Source of the DNA: Ruegeria sp. HKCCA6707
GTDB taxonomy: Bacteria; Pseudomonadota; Alphaproteobacteria; Rhodobacterales; Rhodobacteraceae
DNA length: 64,000 bases
Assembly (NCBI RefSeq): GCF_013033515.1
Contig: NZ_WQEG01000002.1
Coordinates: 310,001-374,000 of the forward strand
Direction: 5' to 3'
Positions 55,318 to 64,000 of the stretch are shown here, in pieces; position 1 is the first letter of the stretch, and every line of letters starts with the position of its first letter. Made by a program: the position numbers and the translations under genes. Under the pieces are notes generated by a model. That model was not told where the DNA came from and did not search any database. It saw only the letters and a program-made list of their open reading frames with translations.

Positions 55318-58173
55318 TTATTCCGCTGCCTCTGCATAATCCTCCATCGGTGGGCAGGTGCAAACGAGGTTGCGATCACCATAGGCGTTGTCGACGCGAT
55401 TGACCGGTGGCCAGTATTTGTCGACCCCCATCGAGCCCGGAGGGAAACACGCCTGTTCGCGCGTGTAAGGCCGATCCCAGTCGCCGACCAGATCGCGTAC
55501 CGTATGGGGGGCGTTTTTCAGCGGGTTGTTCTCGGCGTCGATCTTGCCGTCAATGATATCCTGCGCCTCGGCCCGGATCGACAGCATGGCGTCGCAGAAG
55601 CGGTCCAGCTCGTCCTTGGGCTCGGACTCGGTGGGTTCGACCATCAGGGTGCCAGCCACCGGCCAGCTCATCGTTGGGGCGTGGAATCCTGAATCAACCA
55701 GCCGTTTGGCCACGTCATCAACCGAGACATGCGCCTTGGCGTCCAGCGGGCGGGTGTCGAGGATACATTCATGCGCCACACGACCGGTCTCGGACGTATA
55801 GAGGATCGGATAAGCATCCTTGAGCCGCGCCGCGATGTAGTTGGCGTTCAGGATCGCCACCTTGGTGGCCTGGGTCAGACCGGCACCGCCCATAAGCAGC
55901 ACGTAGGCCCAGCTAACCGGCAGGATCGAAGGCGACCCAAACGGGGCGGCCGAGACCGGACCCACGGCGGTGCCGTATTCCGGGTGGCCGGGCAGATGCT
56001 CGGTCAGGTGTGCCTTGACGCCGATGGGTCCCATGCCGGGGCCTCCACCGCCATGCGGAATGCAGAAGGTCTTGTGCAGGTTCAGGTGGCTGACATCGCC
56101 GCCGATGTCACCGGGCCGCGACAGCCCCACCATGGCGTTCATGTTCGCGCCATCGATATAGACCTGACCGCCGTGATCATGGGTGATCTGGCAGACCTCT
56201 TGCACCGTGGTCTCGAAGACGCCGTGGGTCGAGGGGTAGGTGATCATGCAACCCGCAAGATTGTCGCTGTACTTTTCCGCCTTGGCGCGGAAATCGTCCA
56301 GATCGATATTGCCGTTTTCGTCAGACTGCACCGGCACCACCTGCCAGCCCACCATTTGGGCCGAGGCCGGGTTGGTCCCATGGGCCGAGGTCGGGATCAG
56401 GCAGACATTGCGATGCCCTTCGCCCCGCGCGATGTGATAGTTTCGAATGGTCAGAAGACCCGCATATTCGCCCTGCGCGCCCGAGTTGGGCTGCTGGCTG
56501 ATCGCGTCATAACCTGTGATCTGGCACAGCTTGTCGTTCAGGTCGTCGATCATCTCACGATAGCCCTGCGCCTGATCTTGCGGCGCAAACGGGTGCAGGT
56601 TGCCAAACTCGGGCCAGGTGACCGGGATCATCTCGACCGTGGCGTTCAGCTTCATGGTGCAGGACCCCAGCGGGATCATTGCGCGATCCAACGCCAGATC
56701 GCGGTCGGCCAGACGGCGCATATAGCGGGTCATCTCGGCCTCGGCCCGGTTCTTGTGGAAGATCGGGTGCGTCATATAAGGCGTCTCGCGCAGGGCGTAA
56801 TCAGGCAAGCGATACGCCACGATCGTGCGGTCGACCTTACGGTCAATACCAAAGGCACCCCAGACAGCCTCGATGGTCTCGGAGCGGGCCTGCTCGTCCA
56901 GGCTGATGCCAACCTTGGTTTCACCGACTTTACGCAGATTGATGCCGCGCGCGACGGCGGCTTCCATAACCGTTTTTTGCAGGTGGCCAACTTCGACCGT
57001 GATCGTGTCGAAGAACACTTCGGGTTCGACCGAGAACCCTGCCTCTTCCAAACCGATGGCCAAACGCGAGGTCTTGCGGTGCACCGATTGGGCAATCGCC
57101 TTGATGCCATCAGGGCCATGATAGACCGCATACATCGACGCCATCACTGCCAACAGCGCCTGCGCGGTGCAGACATTCGAGTTGGCTTTTTCACGGCGGA
57201 TATGCTGTTCGCGGGTTTGCAGCGACAGGCGATAGGCCTTATTCCCCCGGCTGTCGATACTGACCCCGATGATACGGCCCGGCATCGAGCGTTTCAGCTT
57301 GTCGGTGGTGGCCATATAGGCGGCGTGCGGGCCACCATAGCCCATGGGTACACCAAAGCGCTGGGTCGAGCCGATGGCGATATCGGCGCCCATCTCACCG
57401 GGTGATTTCAGCAGCGCCAGCGACAGGATGTCGGCGGCGACGATGGCAATCGCCTTGTGCTCATGCAGCGCCGCTATCTCAGCGGTGAAATCGCGCACAT
57501 GACCATGGGTTCCCGGGTACTGGAAGATTGCGCCAAACACCGCACCTGCGTCCAGCGTGTCGGGGTCGGCAACCTGCACGTCGATGCCCAAAGGCTCGGC
57601 CCGTGTTTTGATCACCGCGATGGTTTGCGGATGGCAGTTCTTGTCGACAAAAAAGGCCGCGTTGTTGGCTTTGGAGCGGCCGCCACGCTTGGCCATCGCC
57701 ATCGCCTCGGCGGCGGCAGTGGCCTCGTCGAGCAGCGAGGCATTGGCCACGTCCAACCCGGTCAGGTCGCTGACCATGGTTTGGAAGTTCAGAAGTGCTT
57801 CGAGCCTGCCCTGGCTGATTTCTGGCTGATAGGGCGTATAGGCGGTGTACCAGGCTGGGTTTTCCAGGATGTTGCGCAGGATCGGCGCGGGCGTGGTGGT
57901 GCCGTAATAGCCCTGCCCGATCAGCGAGGTCAGAACCTTGTTCTTGCTTGCCACCTCTTTCATATGAAACAGCGCGTCGCGTTCTGTCATCGCCGGACCC
58001 CAATCCAGCGGCTCTTTTTGACGGATCGCGGGTGGAACGGTGGCGTCGATCAGCTGATCCAGCGTCTTGAAGCCGATAACCTTGAGCATATCGCGCATTT
58101 CGGTCGGGCTGGGCCCGATATGGCGGCGGTTGGCGAAGTCATAGGCTTCGTAATCGGTCAGTTTGAAAGCCAT
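55318..58173 (-). CDS. gcvP: Glycine dehydrogenase (decarboxylating), P-protein
   Basis: A 951-residue single-chain P-protein of the glycine cleavage system; PLP binds a lysine in the [16 protein letters not shown] motif (about residue 700). It decarboxylates glycine and passes the aminomethyl group to lipoylated GcvH. The fused two-half form is the standard proteobacterial type. It is last in gcvT-gcvH-gcvP; a hairpin and spacer of 112 bases separate it from gcvH. Confidence 0.97.
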   Translation of the reverse strand: MAFKLTDYEAYDFANRRHIGPSPTEMRDMLKVIGFKTLDQLIDATVPPAIRQKEPLDWGPAMTERDALFHMKEVASKNKVLTSLIGQGYYGTTTPAPILRNILENPAWYTAYTPYQPEISQGRLEALLNFQTMVSDLTGLDVANASLLDEATAAAEAMAMAKRGGRSKANNAAFFVDKNCHPQTIAVIKTRAEPLGIDVQVADPDTLDAGAVFGAIFQYPGTHGHVRDFTAEIAALHEHKAIAIVAADILSLALLKSPGEMGADIAIGSTQRFGVPMGYGGPHAAYMATTDKLKRSMPGRIIGVSIDSRGNKAYRLSLQTREQHIRREKANSNVCTAQALLAVMASMYAVYHGPDGIKAIAQSVHRKTSRLAIGLEEAGFSVEPEVFFDTITVEVGHLQKTVMEAAVARGINLRKVGETKVGISLDEQARSETIEAVWGAFGIDRKVDRTIVAYRLPDYALRETPYMTHPIFHKNRAEAEMTRYMRRLADRDLALDRAMIPLGSCTMKLNATVEMIPVTWPEFGNLHPFAPQDQAQGYREMIDDLNDKLCQITGYDAISQQPNSGAQGEYAGLLTIRNYHIARGEGHRNVCLIPTSAHGTNPASAQMVGWQVVPVQSDENGNIDLDDFRAKAEKYSDNLAGCMITYPSTHGVFETTVQEVCQITHDHGGQVYIDGANMNAMVGLSRPGDIGGDVSHLNLHKTFCIPHGGGGPGMGPIGVKAHLTEHLPGHPEYGTAVGPVSAAPFGSPSILPVSWAYVLLMGGAGLTQATKVAILNANYIAARLKDAYPILYTSETGRVAHECILDTRPLDAKAHVSVDDVAKRLVDSGFHAPTMSWPVAGTLMVEPTESEPKDELDRFCDAMLSIRAEAQDIIDGKIDAENNPLKNAPHTVRDLVGDWDRPYTREQACFPPGSMGVDKYWPPVNRVDNAYGDRNLVCTCPPMEDYAEAAE

Positions 58174-58223
58174 GTGGTGCGCTCCTCACGGATAGGTCAG
58201 GCCCGGCGGAGAGTGCGGGAGCT

Positions 58224-58254
58224 TCCGGCGGGAGTATTTGAAAAAAGATGAAGA
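58224..58254. repeat. Spacer motif between gcvH and gcvP typical of Rhodobacteraceae
   Basis: TCCGGCGGGAGTATTTGAAA followed by AAAGATGAAG. I recall near-identical sequences between many genes in this family, often beside terminators; only one copy was noticed in this window. Confidence 0.45.
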
Positions 58255-58277
58255 GGCGGTCTCGCGAAAGAACCGCC
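58255..58277 (-). terminator. Weak attenuator hairpin between gcvH and gcvP
   Basis: GGCGGT and ACCGCC pair around an 11-base loop just after the gcvH stop, followed on the minus strand by TCTTCATCTTTTTTC. It may reduce transcription into gcvP. Confidence 0.45.
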
Positions 58278-58285
58278 ACCGGGTT

Positions 58286-58651
58286 CTAGCCGATGAATGC
58301 CTTGTAGCCAGCCTCATCCATCAGATCTTCGAGCTGCGAGGCGTCCGTGATCTTGATTTTGTAGATCCAGGCTTCGCCTTCTGGGTCGTCATTCAGAGCG
58401 CCGGGATTGTCTGCCAGGGCTTCATTCACTTCGGTGATCTCGCCATCCACCGGGGCATAGAGCTCGGACGCAGCTTTGACGGATTCAATCACGCCGATCT
58501 CATCATCTTTTTCGAACTCGTCGCCAACCTCTTGCTGTTCCACAAAGACCACGTCGCCCAACTGTTCGGCAGCATGTTTGGTGATGCCCAGCGTCGCGGT
58601 ATCGCCGTCGACATCGATCCATTCATGCTCTTCGGAGTAATAGGTTGCCAT
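58286..58651 (-). CDS. gcvH: Glycine cleavage system H protein
   Basis: A 121-residue lipoyl-carrier protein. The lipoylated lysine is in VIESVKAASELYAP (about residue 60); EYSEEHEWIDV-like start sequence and the acidic surface are typical. It shuttles the aminomethyl group between P and T proteins. Lies 18 bases after gcvT. Confidence 0.97.
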   Translation of the reverse strand: MATYYSEEHEWIDVDGDTATLGITKHAAEQLGDVVFVEQQEVGDEFEKDDEIGVIESVKAASELYAPVDGEITEVNEALADNPGALNDDPEGEAWIYKIKITDASQLEDLMDEAGYKAFIG

Positions 58652-58669
58652 CTTGTCTCTCTCCTGACT

Positions 58670-59764
58670 TCAACGCTTGTAATTCTGTTTGACGAAGGGC
58701 AGCGCCACGATCTCGGCTGGTTGCGGTTTGCCCCGGATAATAAGGTTCACCGTCTCGCCGGGTTCCGCATGACCTGCCGACACATAGCCCATTGCAACTG
58801 GGCCACCGACTGTTGGGCCAAACCCGCCCGAGGTGATCTGGCCGATGGAGGCGCCATTTGCGCTTTGGATCTCAACACCCTGACGGGCAGGCGCGCGGCC
58901 AGCGGGTTTGATCCCCACCAGCTTACGCGCTGGTCCCTCAGCCAGTTCGCGCTGGATCCGCGCGGCACCGGGAAAGCCGCCCTCTTCCTTGCGGCGCTTT
59001 TGAATCGCCCAGCCCAGGCTGGCCTCTATGGGCGAAGTTGTCTGGTCGATGTCATTGCCGTATAGGCACAGCCCGGCCTCAAGCCGCAAGCTGTCGCGCG
59101 CGCCCAGACCGGCGGGTTCGCAATCTTCGTGGGCAAGAAAGGCACGGGTGATTTCGATGGCCTTGTCTTCGGGGATCGAGATCTCATACCCGTCTTCGCC
59201 CGTGTAGCCCAGACGCGAGATGCGGCACTCGACACCGTTGATCTCGGCCACAGTGGTTTCCATAAATTTCAGGTCACGCGCGGCAATGCAGAGCGCGCCC
59301 ACGACGTTTTCCGCTGCGGGGCCTTGCACCGCAACCAAGGCGCGGTCGAAGATTTCAATGACTTCAACGCCATCGAGATTGTCGCGCATATGCGGGATGT
59401 CTTGATGGCGCAGCGCCGCGTTCACCACAACGAAGTATTGATCTCCTGCGTTCGATACGATCAGGTCGTCCATGATCCCGCCATTCACATTGGTGAAAAA
59501 CCCATAGCGCGCCTTGCCCTCTTTCAGGGTTGCATAGGCTTGCGGACATAGGGTTTCGAGCTTTTCGCCCACGGCATCGCCACGCAGGATCACCTGACCC
59601 ATATGCGACACGTCAAACAGAGCGGCCTTTTCGCGGCATTGGTTGTGCTCTGCCATGATACCCGCCGGGTATTGGACCGGCATTTCCCAGCCAGCAAAAT
59701 CGACCATCTTGCCCCCAAGCTCGACATGCAGGTCGTATAGGGGTGTGCGCTTTACATCGGTCAT
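58670..59764 (-). CDS. gcvT: Glycine cleavage system T protein (aminomethyltransferase)
   Basis: A 364-residue enzyme releasing ammonia from aminomethyl-GcvH and giving 5,10-methylene-tetrahydrofolate. GWEMPVQYP, FDVSHMGQ and DSLRLEAGLCLYG are family marks. First gene of the operon. In the 298-base leader (59765-60062) I did not find the paired CTCTCAGG/GCCGAAGG elements of a glycine riboswitch; a short inverted repeat TTCGT-GTCAG-ACGAA lies at 59849-59863. Confidence 0.96.
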   Translation of the reverse strand: MTDVKRTPLYDLHVELGGKMVDFAGWEMPVQYPAGIMAEHNQCREKAALFDVSHMGQVILRGDAVGEKLETLCPQAYATLKEGKARYGFFTNVNGGIMDDLIVSNAGDQYFVVVNAALRHQDIPHMRDNLDGVEVIEIFDRALVAVQGPAAENVVGALCIAARDLKFMETTVAEINGVECRISRLGYTGEDGYEISIPEDKAIEITRAFLAHEDCEPAGLGARDSLRLEAGLCLYGNDIDQTTSPIEASLGWAIQKRRKEEGGFPGAARIQRELAEGPARKLVGIKPAGRAPARQGVEIQSANGASIGQITSGGFGPTVGGPVAMGYVSAGHAEPGETVNLIIRGKPQPAEIVALPFVKQNYKR

Positions 59765-60062
59765 GGCGGATACCTTCTTGCTGTATCTATCGGTCCGAAT
59801 GCATTTGTGTCAGTCTGCCTCAAGCCGCACAGATTGCAAAGATTCCACTTCGTGTCAGACGAAACAGCCTTTGGTGAACAGAGCGGTATGCGGGCGTATG
59901 CATCGCTGATGTTCCTATAGGAAACTTTTTTCCGTTAGGCAACACGCCTTGTGCTGGCTTCTCAAACCCAGAGTAAATCTCTTGTGACCGCGGAATGCCA
60001 TTAAACGCGATTTTCGCGACCACCCCACTGATTGGTATGGGTTTTTGGGAGCCAAACGATTC

Positions 60063-61250
60063 TCAGGTGCCGAGCGACCGAACCGCATGATCCAATACGT
60101 TGAGGCCCGCTATCAGGTCCGCCTCATCCGTGTCTTCTGCGAAATCATGGCTGATTCCATTGATCGAGGGGACAAAGAGCATCGCAACCGGCATCAGCCG
60201 GGACACGTTGGTGGCGTCATGCAAAGCGCCTGACGGCATCCTGCGCCATTTCCCCGGAGCCACCTGCTCTGCGCCCGTTTCCAATGCCGTCCGTAGGGTC
60301 AAATCCATGGCCACAGGCTCCAACCCGAGAAGCGTGCCATAATCGAGGGTCATACCGAGGTCGTCCGCCACCTCTTGCGCTGTGACGCGAATGATCTCTT
60401 CCATCCGGGCCAGGCGATCGGCATCACCATCGCGCCACTGCTTCGAAAACCGCACGCGCCCGGGCACAATGGACGAGGCATTGGGGTGCAGGTCGACGCG
60501 CCCAATGGTCCAGACGGTTTGCGGAGTGACCACGTTGCGGAACCGGTCGTTCAGTTGTGTGTTGAACAACGACAGCGCCTGGAACGCGTCGCGCCGCAGG
60601 TGCATGGGCGTGGTTCCGGCGTGGTTCTGCTGACCCTCGAAACTGATTGTCATGTCACGAATGCCGACGATGTCGGTGACCACACCAATTGTCTCACCCG
60701 AGGCGTCCAGTGTGGGGCCCTGTTCGATATGCATCTCGATGAAACCCGAGAACCGGTCGGGATCAACGAAATCTTGCGACAGATCAGCCATGGCGCCGCG
60801 CGCTGCGTCAAAGCGGATCCCCGTTCCGTCGGTCAGCGCGTCGGCCTTGTCCAATGGCAATCCACCCGACCAGACGGCCGAGCCGGTGGTCACGCCAAAC
60901 CGTCCTTCTTCGTCCTGAAAGCTGACAACAGAAATAGGCCGGTCGCTGGATCGCGCGATTTCCAAGGCCGCGATCACGCCCAGCGCGCCGTCCAGCCAGC
61001 CGCCTTCGGGCTGGCTGTCGGAATGGGATCCCATCAGCAGCGAAGGTCCATCAGCCAAGCCAAACAGGTTGCCGACAGGGTCAAAATGGGGGGTCAGGCC
61101 CGCCTCGGTCATGCGCCCGGCCAGCCACTTGCGCGCCGCGATATCGGCCTCGGAATAGGCGGGGCGGATAACGCCTTTGCCAACGCCCGAGGCGCCAAAT
61201 GCGCGCAAGCTGTGCAGGTCGTCGATGAAACGCTGATGATCGATGGCCAT
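60063..61250 (-). CDS. Hydantoinase/carbamoylase-family amidase (M20)
   Basis: A 395-residue M20 metallohydrolase starting [12 protein letters not shown] (61250) behind a GGGGG ribosome site. Metal ligands are visible: [28 protein letters not shown] and [10 protein letters not shown]. The [10 protein letters not shown] segment is the dimerisation-domain active-site His. Relatives are N-carbamoyl-L-amino-acid hydrolase, allantoate amidohydrolase and beta-ureidopropionase. No hydantoinase or allantoinase is adjacent, so the substrate is undecided. Confidence 0.85.
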   Translation of the reverse strand: MAIDHQRFIDDLHSLRAFGASGVGKGVIRPAYSEADIAARKWLAGRMTEAGLTPHFDPVGNLFGLADGPSLLMGSHSDSQPEGGWLDGALGVIAALEIARSSDRPISVVSFQDEEGRFGVTTGSAVWSGGLPLDKADALTDGTGIRFDAARGAMADLSQDFVDPDRFSGFIEMHIEQGPTLDASGETIGVVTDIVGIRDMTISFEGQQNHAGTTPMHLRRDAFQALSLFNTQLNDRFRNVVTPQTVWTIGRVDLHPNASSIVPGRVRFSKQWRDGDADRLARMEEIIRVTAQEVADDLGMTLDYGTLLGLEPVAMDLTLRTALETGAEQVAPGKWRRMPSGALHDATNVSRLMPVAMLFVPSINGISHDFAEDTDEADLIAGLNVLDHAVRSLGT

Positions 61251-61389
61251 AAGCCCCCCTGTCGATCTGATTGTCGGGCCAAACATAATCGTAAACCGCC
61301 CCGGCGCGAGGATTTTTTGGTCCAGCGTTCAAACCCCTCTGGTCCCGGGTGGAAAGCTGCCCTAAGACTTGGCGCCAAGAGGGACCGAC

Positions 61390-62040
61390 ATGTCACATAT
61401 TACTTTGGTGCGTCACGGGCAGGCGAACACGGCGGCCCGCGACGAGGTCAGCTATGACAAGCTCAGCGATTTGGGGCACCAGCAGGCGCGCTGGCTGGGC
61501 GCGCATCTGCGCGACACCAACATCTACTATCCGCGTGTCTATTGCGGAACTCTGACCCGCCATGCCGAAACCGCCGCCAGCATGGGATTGTCTGAGCCGG
61601 TTCGGGATGCGCGATTGAATGAGATCGAGTATTTCACTCTCGCGCAGTTGTTCGAACAACAACACGGCGTGGCGATCCCCACGGACCGCGAAGGATTTGT
61701 CGAGCATCTGCCCAAAACCTTTGCCGCGTGGGCTGGAGGAGAGATCACGGATGCGCCCGAAACGTTTGAAGAGTTCGAAACCCGTGTGAGCGATGCGCTG
61801 CGCGAGATTGGCACCGAAGGGGGGCCAGCAATCATCGTGACCTCGGGCGGGTTGATCTCGATGGTGGTGCGGCAGGCGATGGGGTTGGATATACCGTCTA
61901 TGGCGCGGGTGGCTCTTGCCATCATGAACACCTCAATGCATCGTCTGCATCCGATCGGGGCGCAGCTGAGCCCGGTTCTGTTCAACGCCGTTCCCCATCT
62001 GGAAGCGCCCGACCGGCAATACGCCCAGACCCATCTTTAA
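61390..62040 (+). CDS. Histidine-phosphatase-fold protein lacking the second catalytic His
   Basis: A 216-residue protein starting MSHITLVRHGQANT (61390). The RHG motif (LVRHGQ) and CGTLTRHAETA are phosphoglycerate-mutase-like. The usual late motif VsHGG reads IVTSGGLISMV here, with Ser in place of the second histidine. This variant may act on unusual substrates or be weakly active. It shows 11 bases to the GST gene, and could belong to one transcript with it. Confidence 0.8.
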   Translation: MSHITLVRHGQANTAARDEVSYDKLSDLGHQQARWLGAHLRDTNIYYPRVYCGTLTRHAETAASMGLSEPVRDARLNEIEYFTLAQLFEQQHGVAIPTDREGFVEHLPKTFAAWAGGEITDAPETFEEFETRVSDALREIGTEGGPAIIVTSGGLISMVVRQAMGLDIPSMARVALAIMNTSMHRLHPIGAQLSPVLFNAVPHLEAPDRQYAQTHL

Positions 62041-62051
62041 GGAGACCTCTG

Positions 62052-62666
62052 ATGCAGCTTTATTACGCCCCGCGCACGATCTCGGTTGCCGTTGCGATTG
62101 CCCTAGAAGAGGCCGGGCTGGACTATGAAGCGGTCAAGCTGGATTTTGCCGGTGGCGAGCAGATGAAGCCCGCCTATTTGCAGATCAATCCCAAGGGCCG
62201 CGTGCCTGCCCTGGCGGTTGATGGTGGCATCCTGACCGAGACCGGCGCGTTGCTGGAATATGTCGCGGCCAAAGCACCGCAAGCCGGTCTGGTACCAACA
62301 GACCCTGTGTTGGCTGGCCGTATGCGTGAGGTGATGTTCTATCTGGCGTCGACCATGCATGTGAACCATGCGCATAAGATGCGTGGGCATCGCTGGGCGG
62401 ATAAAGAGACAAGCTGGGAAGACATGGCTGCAAAAGTGGCCGAAACGATGACAGCGTCCTGCGACTATGTCTGCGCAAACGGTCTGCGCGGGCCGTTTGT
62501 TTTGGGTGAGGCGTTCTCATTGGCCGACGCTTACCTCTATGTGGTGTGCAGCTGGCTGGAAGGCGACGGGGTCGATGTCTCGGCCTTTCCCAAAATCGTC
62601 GCGTTCCGCGAGGCGATGGAGGCGCGCCCGTCTGTTCAAGCCGTGCGCGCGGCTGGAATGCTCTGA
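62052..62666 (+). CDS. Glutathione S-transferase family protein
   Basis: A 204-residue GST. N-terminal thioredoxin-like domain with MQLYYAPRTISVAVAIALEEAG, NPKGRVPAL as the cis-Pro loop, and LTETGALLEYVA as glutathione contact. The C-terminal helical domain is typical of beta or nu-like bacterial GSTs. Preceded by a GGAG ribosome site and followed after 15 bases by the saccharopine dehydrogenase gene. Confidence 0.9.
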   Translation: MQLYYAPRTISVAVAIALEEAGLDYEAVKLDFAGGEQMKPAYLQINPKGRVPALAVDGGILTETGALLEYVAAKAPQAGLVPTDPVLAGRMREVMFYLASTMHVNHAHKMRGHRWADKETSWEDMAAKVAETMTASCDYVCANGLRGPFVLGEAFSLADAYLYVVCSWLEGDGVDVSAFPKIVAFREAMEARPSVQAVRAAGML

Positions 62667-62681
62667 ACAAAAGGAAACGCG

Positions 62682-63737
62682 ATGACACATCTCTGGGTCC
62701 GGGCAGAACAGCGCCCGAACGAGGAACGGGTCGGGCTGACCCCTGACGGGGCCGCAGCGCTGATCGCAGCGGGTATTCGCGTGACCGTCGAAGAAAGCCA
62801 TGTCCGCGCCATTCCCATCGAAGGTTATAAACAGGCGGGTTGTGACATCGCGCCGGAAAATACCTGGCCGCAAGCGCCAACCGACGCGATCATTTCTGGC
62901 CTGAAGGAACTGCCCGAGGACGGCTCTCCCCTACCCCACCGCCATATCATGTTCGGCCATGCCTATAAGGGCCAGCATTCCGGCCGCGCCTTGCTGCAAC
63001 GGTTCAAGGCCGGGGGAGGTACGCTTTATGACCTTGAATATCTGGTGGACGAGGATGGACGGCGTGTTGCGGCCTTTGGGTACTGGGCTGGCTATGCCGG
63101 GGCCGCCGTAACTTTGAAAACATGGGCTGCGCAGCAACGCGGGCAGGAATGCCCGCCCGTGGGCGTCTATGCAGACAAAGACAGGTTGAACGCCGAGCTT
63201 CTGGCCGAGCTGGACGCAACGGGTGCGGCCCGACCCAGCGCCATTGTCATCGGTGCCTTGGGGCGCGTCGGAACCGGGGCCTCTGACCTGTGCGAAGCCA
63301 TGGGTGTCACCGTCACCAAATGGGATATGGCCGAAACCGCCAGTGGCGGACCGTTCCCCGAAATCCTGCACCACGATCTGTTCCTGAATTGCATCTTTGC
63401 GCGCCCCGGCACACCGGTCTTTGTCCCACGTGATGCTTTGACAGCCGAGCGCAAACTGACTGCGATCGGTGATGTCGCCTGTGACCCGGACAGTGACTAT
63501 AACCCGGTGCCGGTCTATGACCGGGCTACGACTTGGGACGCACCGGCGTTGCGTGTGGCCACAAACCCTGTGATGGACGTCATGGCGATCGACAACCTTC
63601 CGTCGATGCTGCCGGTTGAAAGTTCACAAGACTACGCGGCGCAACTGCTGCCCTCGCTGCTGACTCTGGCCGATCTGGACAAGGGCGTCTGGGGCCGGGC
63701 AGAAGCAACCTACAAAACGCATATGAGAGGGATCTGA
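62682..63737 (+). CDS. Saccharopine dehydrogenase (NAD+, LYS1-like)
   Basis: A 351-residue enzyme of the alanine dehydrogenase/PNT-like LYS1 group: NEERVGLTPDGAAAL at the start, FGHAYKGQHSG, and the NAD-binding IGALGRVGTGASDL. In Roseobacter-type bacteria, which make lysine by the DAP route (dapD and dapE are here), LYS1/LYS9-like genes probably break lysine down through saccharopine. The next gene begins 3 bases after the stop and appears to be the LYS9-like partner. Confidence 0.85.
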   Translation: MTHLWVRAEQRPNEERVGLTPDGAAALIAAGIRVTVEESHVRAIPIEGYKQAGCDIAPENTWPQAPTDAIISGLKELPEDGSPLPHRHIMFGHAYKGQHSGRALLQRFKAGGGTLYDLEYLVDEDGRRVAAFGYWAGYAGAAVTLKTWAAQQRGQECPPVGVYADKDRLNAELLAELDATGAARPSAIVIGALGRVGTGASDLCEAMGVTVTKWDMAETASGGPFPEILHHDLFLNCIFARPGTPVFVPRDALTAERKLTAIGDVACDPDSDYNPVPVYDRATTWDAPALRVATNPVMDVMAIDNLPSMLPVESSQDYAAQLLPSLLTLADLDKGVWGRAEATYKTHMRGI

Positions 63738-63740
63738 GCA

Positions 63741-64000
63741 ATGACGATTCACTGGTGTGGCACCGGCCTGTCGGCCATCCCCGGCTTGCGCCGCCTGATC
63801 GAAGGTGGGCACAAAGTCACCGTCTGGAACCGGACCATCAAAAAGGCCAAGGCCGAGATCGGCGATCTGACGGACGATATCCACGCCTTTGACATCGAGG
63901 CTTTGGGCAACGTGCTGGAGCCCGGCGATGTGATTGTGTCCATGCTGCCCGGTGACTGGCATGTACCACTGGCCGAGCTGGCGATCTCGAAACAGGCCAA
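63741..64000 (+). CDS. Saccharopine dehydrogenase family protein, LYS9-like (3' end beyond window)
   Basis: The frame runs from an ATG at 63741 to the right edge (86 codons plus two bases). MTIHWCGTGLSAIPGL followed by VTVWNRTIKKAKAE is a Rossmann NAD(P)-binding start in the style of saccharopine dehydrogenases, with GDVIVSMLPGDWH next. With the preceding LYS1-like gene it would complete conversion between lysine and 2-aminoadipate semialdehyde. Partial, so family placement rests on these residues and context. Confidence 0.75.
   Translation, partial: MTIHWCGTGLSAIPGLRRLIEGGHKVTVWNRTIKKAKAEIGDLTDDIHAFDIEALGNVLEPGDVIVSMLPGDWHVPLAELAISKQA

Noticed and set aside
55729..57405. 558-codon plus-strand frame opposite gcvP
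   Set aside because: Antisense shadow of gcvP; no ribosome site or domain.
59820..60023. 67-codon minus-strand frame in the gcvT leader
   Set aside because: Lies in the leader, no ribosome site or recognisable protein.

Overview
The window reads as chromosomal DNA of a marine alphaproteobacterium of the Roseobacter group (Rhodobacterales). I infer this from high-GC coding sequence, the family mix (TRAP transporter, HutF-type histidine catabolism, bacterial saccharopine dehydrogenases, IalB, alphaproteobacterial-type SerC) and a GGGAGTATTTGAAAAAAGATG-like spacer motif between gcvH and gcvP that I recall from many Rhodobacteraceae genomes. Species cannot be assigned from the window. I saw no rRNA, convincing tRNA, CRISPR array or insertion sequence.

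Layout. 1-6.6 kb: partial MltB-type lytic transglycosylase, WYL regulator/GST pair, DUF1801 protein, RNase R, a TIGR04282 protein and dapE. 6.8-9.2 kb: a channel-like protein resembling prokaryotic glutamate receptors, a small conserved protein and a secreted Glu/Arg-rich protein. 9.2-20.6 kb: dapD, a Ser/Thr dehydratase, a LOG protein, a trans-sulfuration PLP enzyme, a CbpA/CbpM-like chaperone pair, cytochrome P460, rlmN, small envelope proteins, a ReAV-type asparaginase and an ArsR-SRPBCC-YciI operon. 20.8-23.6 kb: a Gly/Ser-rich lipoprotein and an exported caspase-fold protein. 23.6-35.6 kb: serB, a complete histidine utilization locus (hutU-G-H-I opposite hutF-hutC), a PPP phosphatase, serA and serC. 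serC has a structured leader.

35.8-43.3 kb is the most interesting region. A GntR regulator and a Gfo/Idh/MocA protein face an operon encoding an SsuD-type FMNH2-dependent monooxygenase, an aldo/keto reductase, a flavin reductase and a three-gene TRAP transporter. This matches the logic of the sulfoquinovose monooxygenase (Smo) pathway: a TRAP importer, a candidate NAD+-dependent sulfoquinovosidase, oxidative desulfonation to 6-oxo-glucose plus sulfite, then reduction to glucose. The substrate assignment is inference; the SsuD-type active-site residues are directly visible.

43.3-55.2 kb: a Sel1 protein and a di-heme peroxidase with colliding 5' ends, then a visibly more AT-rich segment with a sulfotransferase, two MscS channels, a GMC oxidoreductase, a TSUP permease, a LysR regulator and an unusual class III cyclase-GFA fusion. 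Its spacers carry copies of a degenerate repeat. 55.3-64 kb returns to core style: gcvT-gcvH-gcvP, a hydantoinase/carbamoylase-type amidase, a histidine-phosphatase-fold protein, a GST and the start of a lysine-catabolic saccharopine dehydrogenase pair. Lysine synthesis (dapD, dapE) and lysine breakdown genes thus lie about 50 kb apart, and serine/glycine one-carbon genes (serA, serB, serC, gcvTHP) recur.
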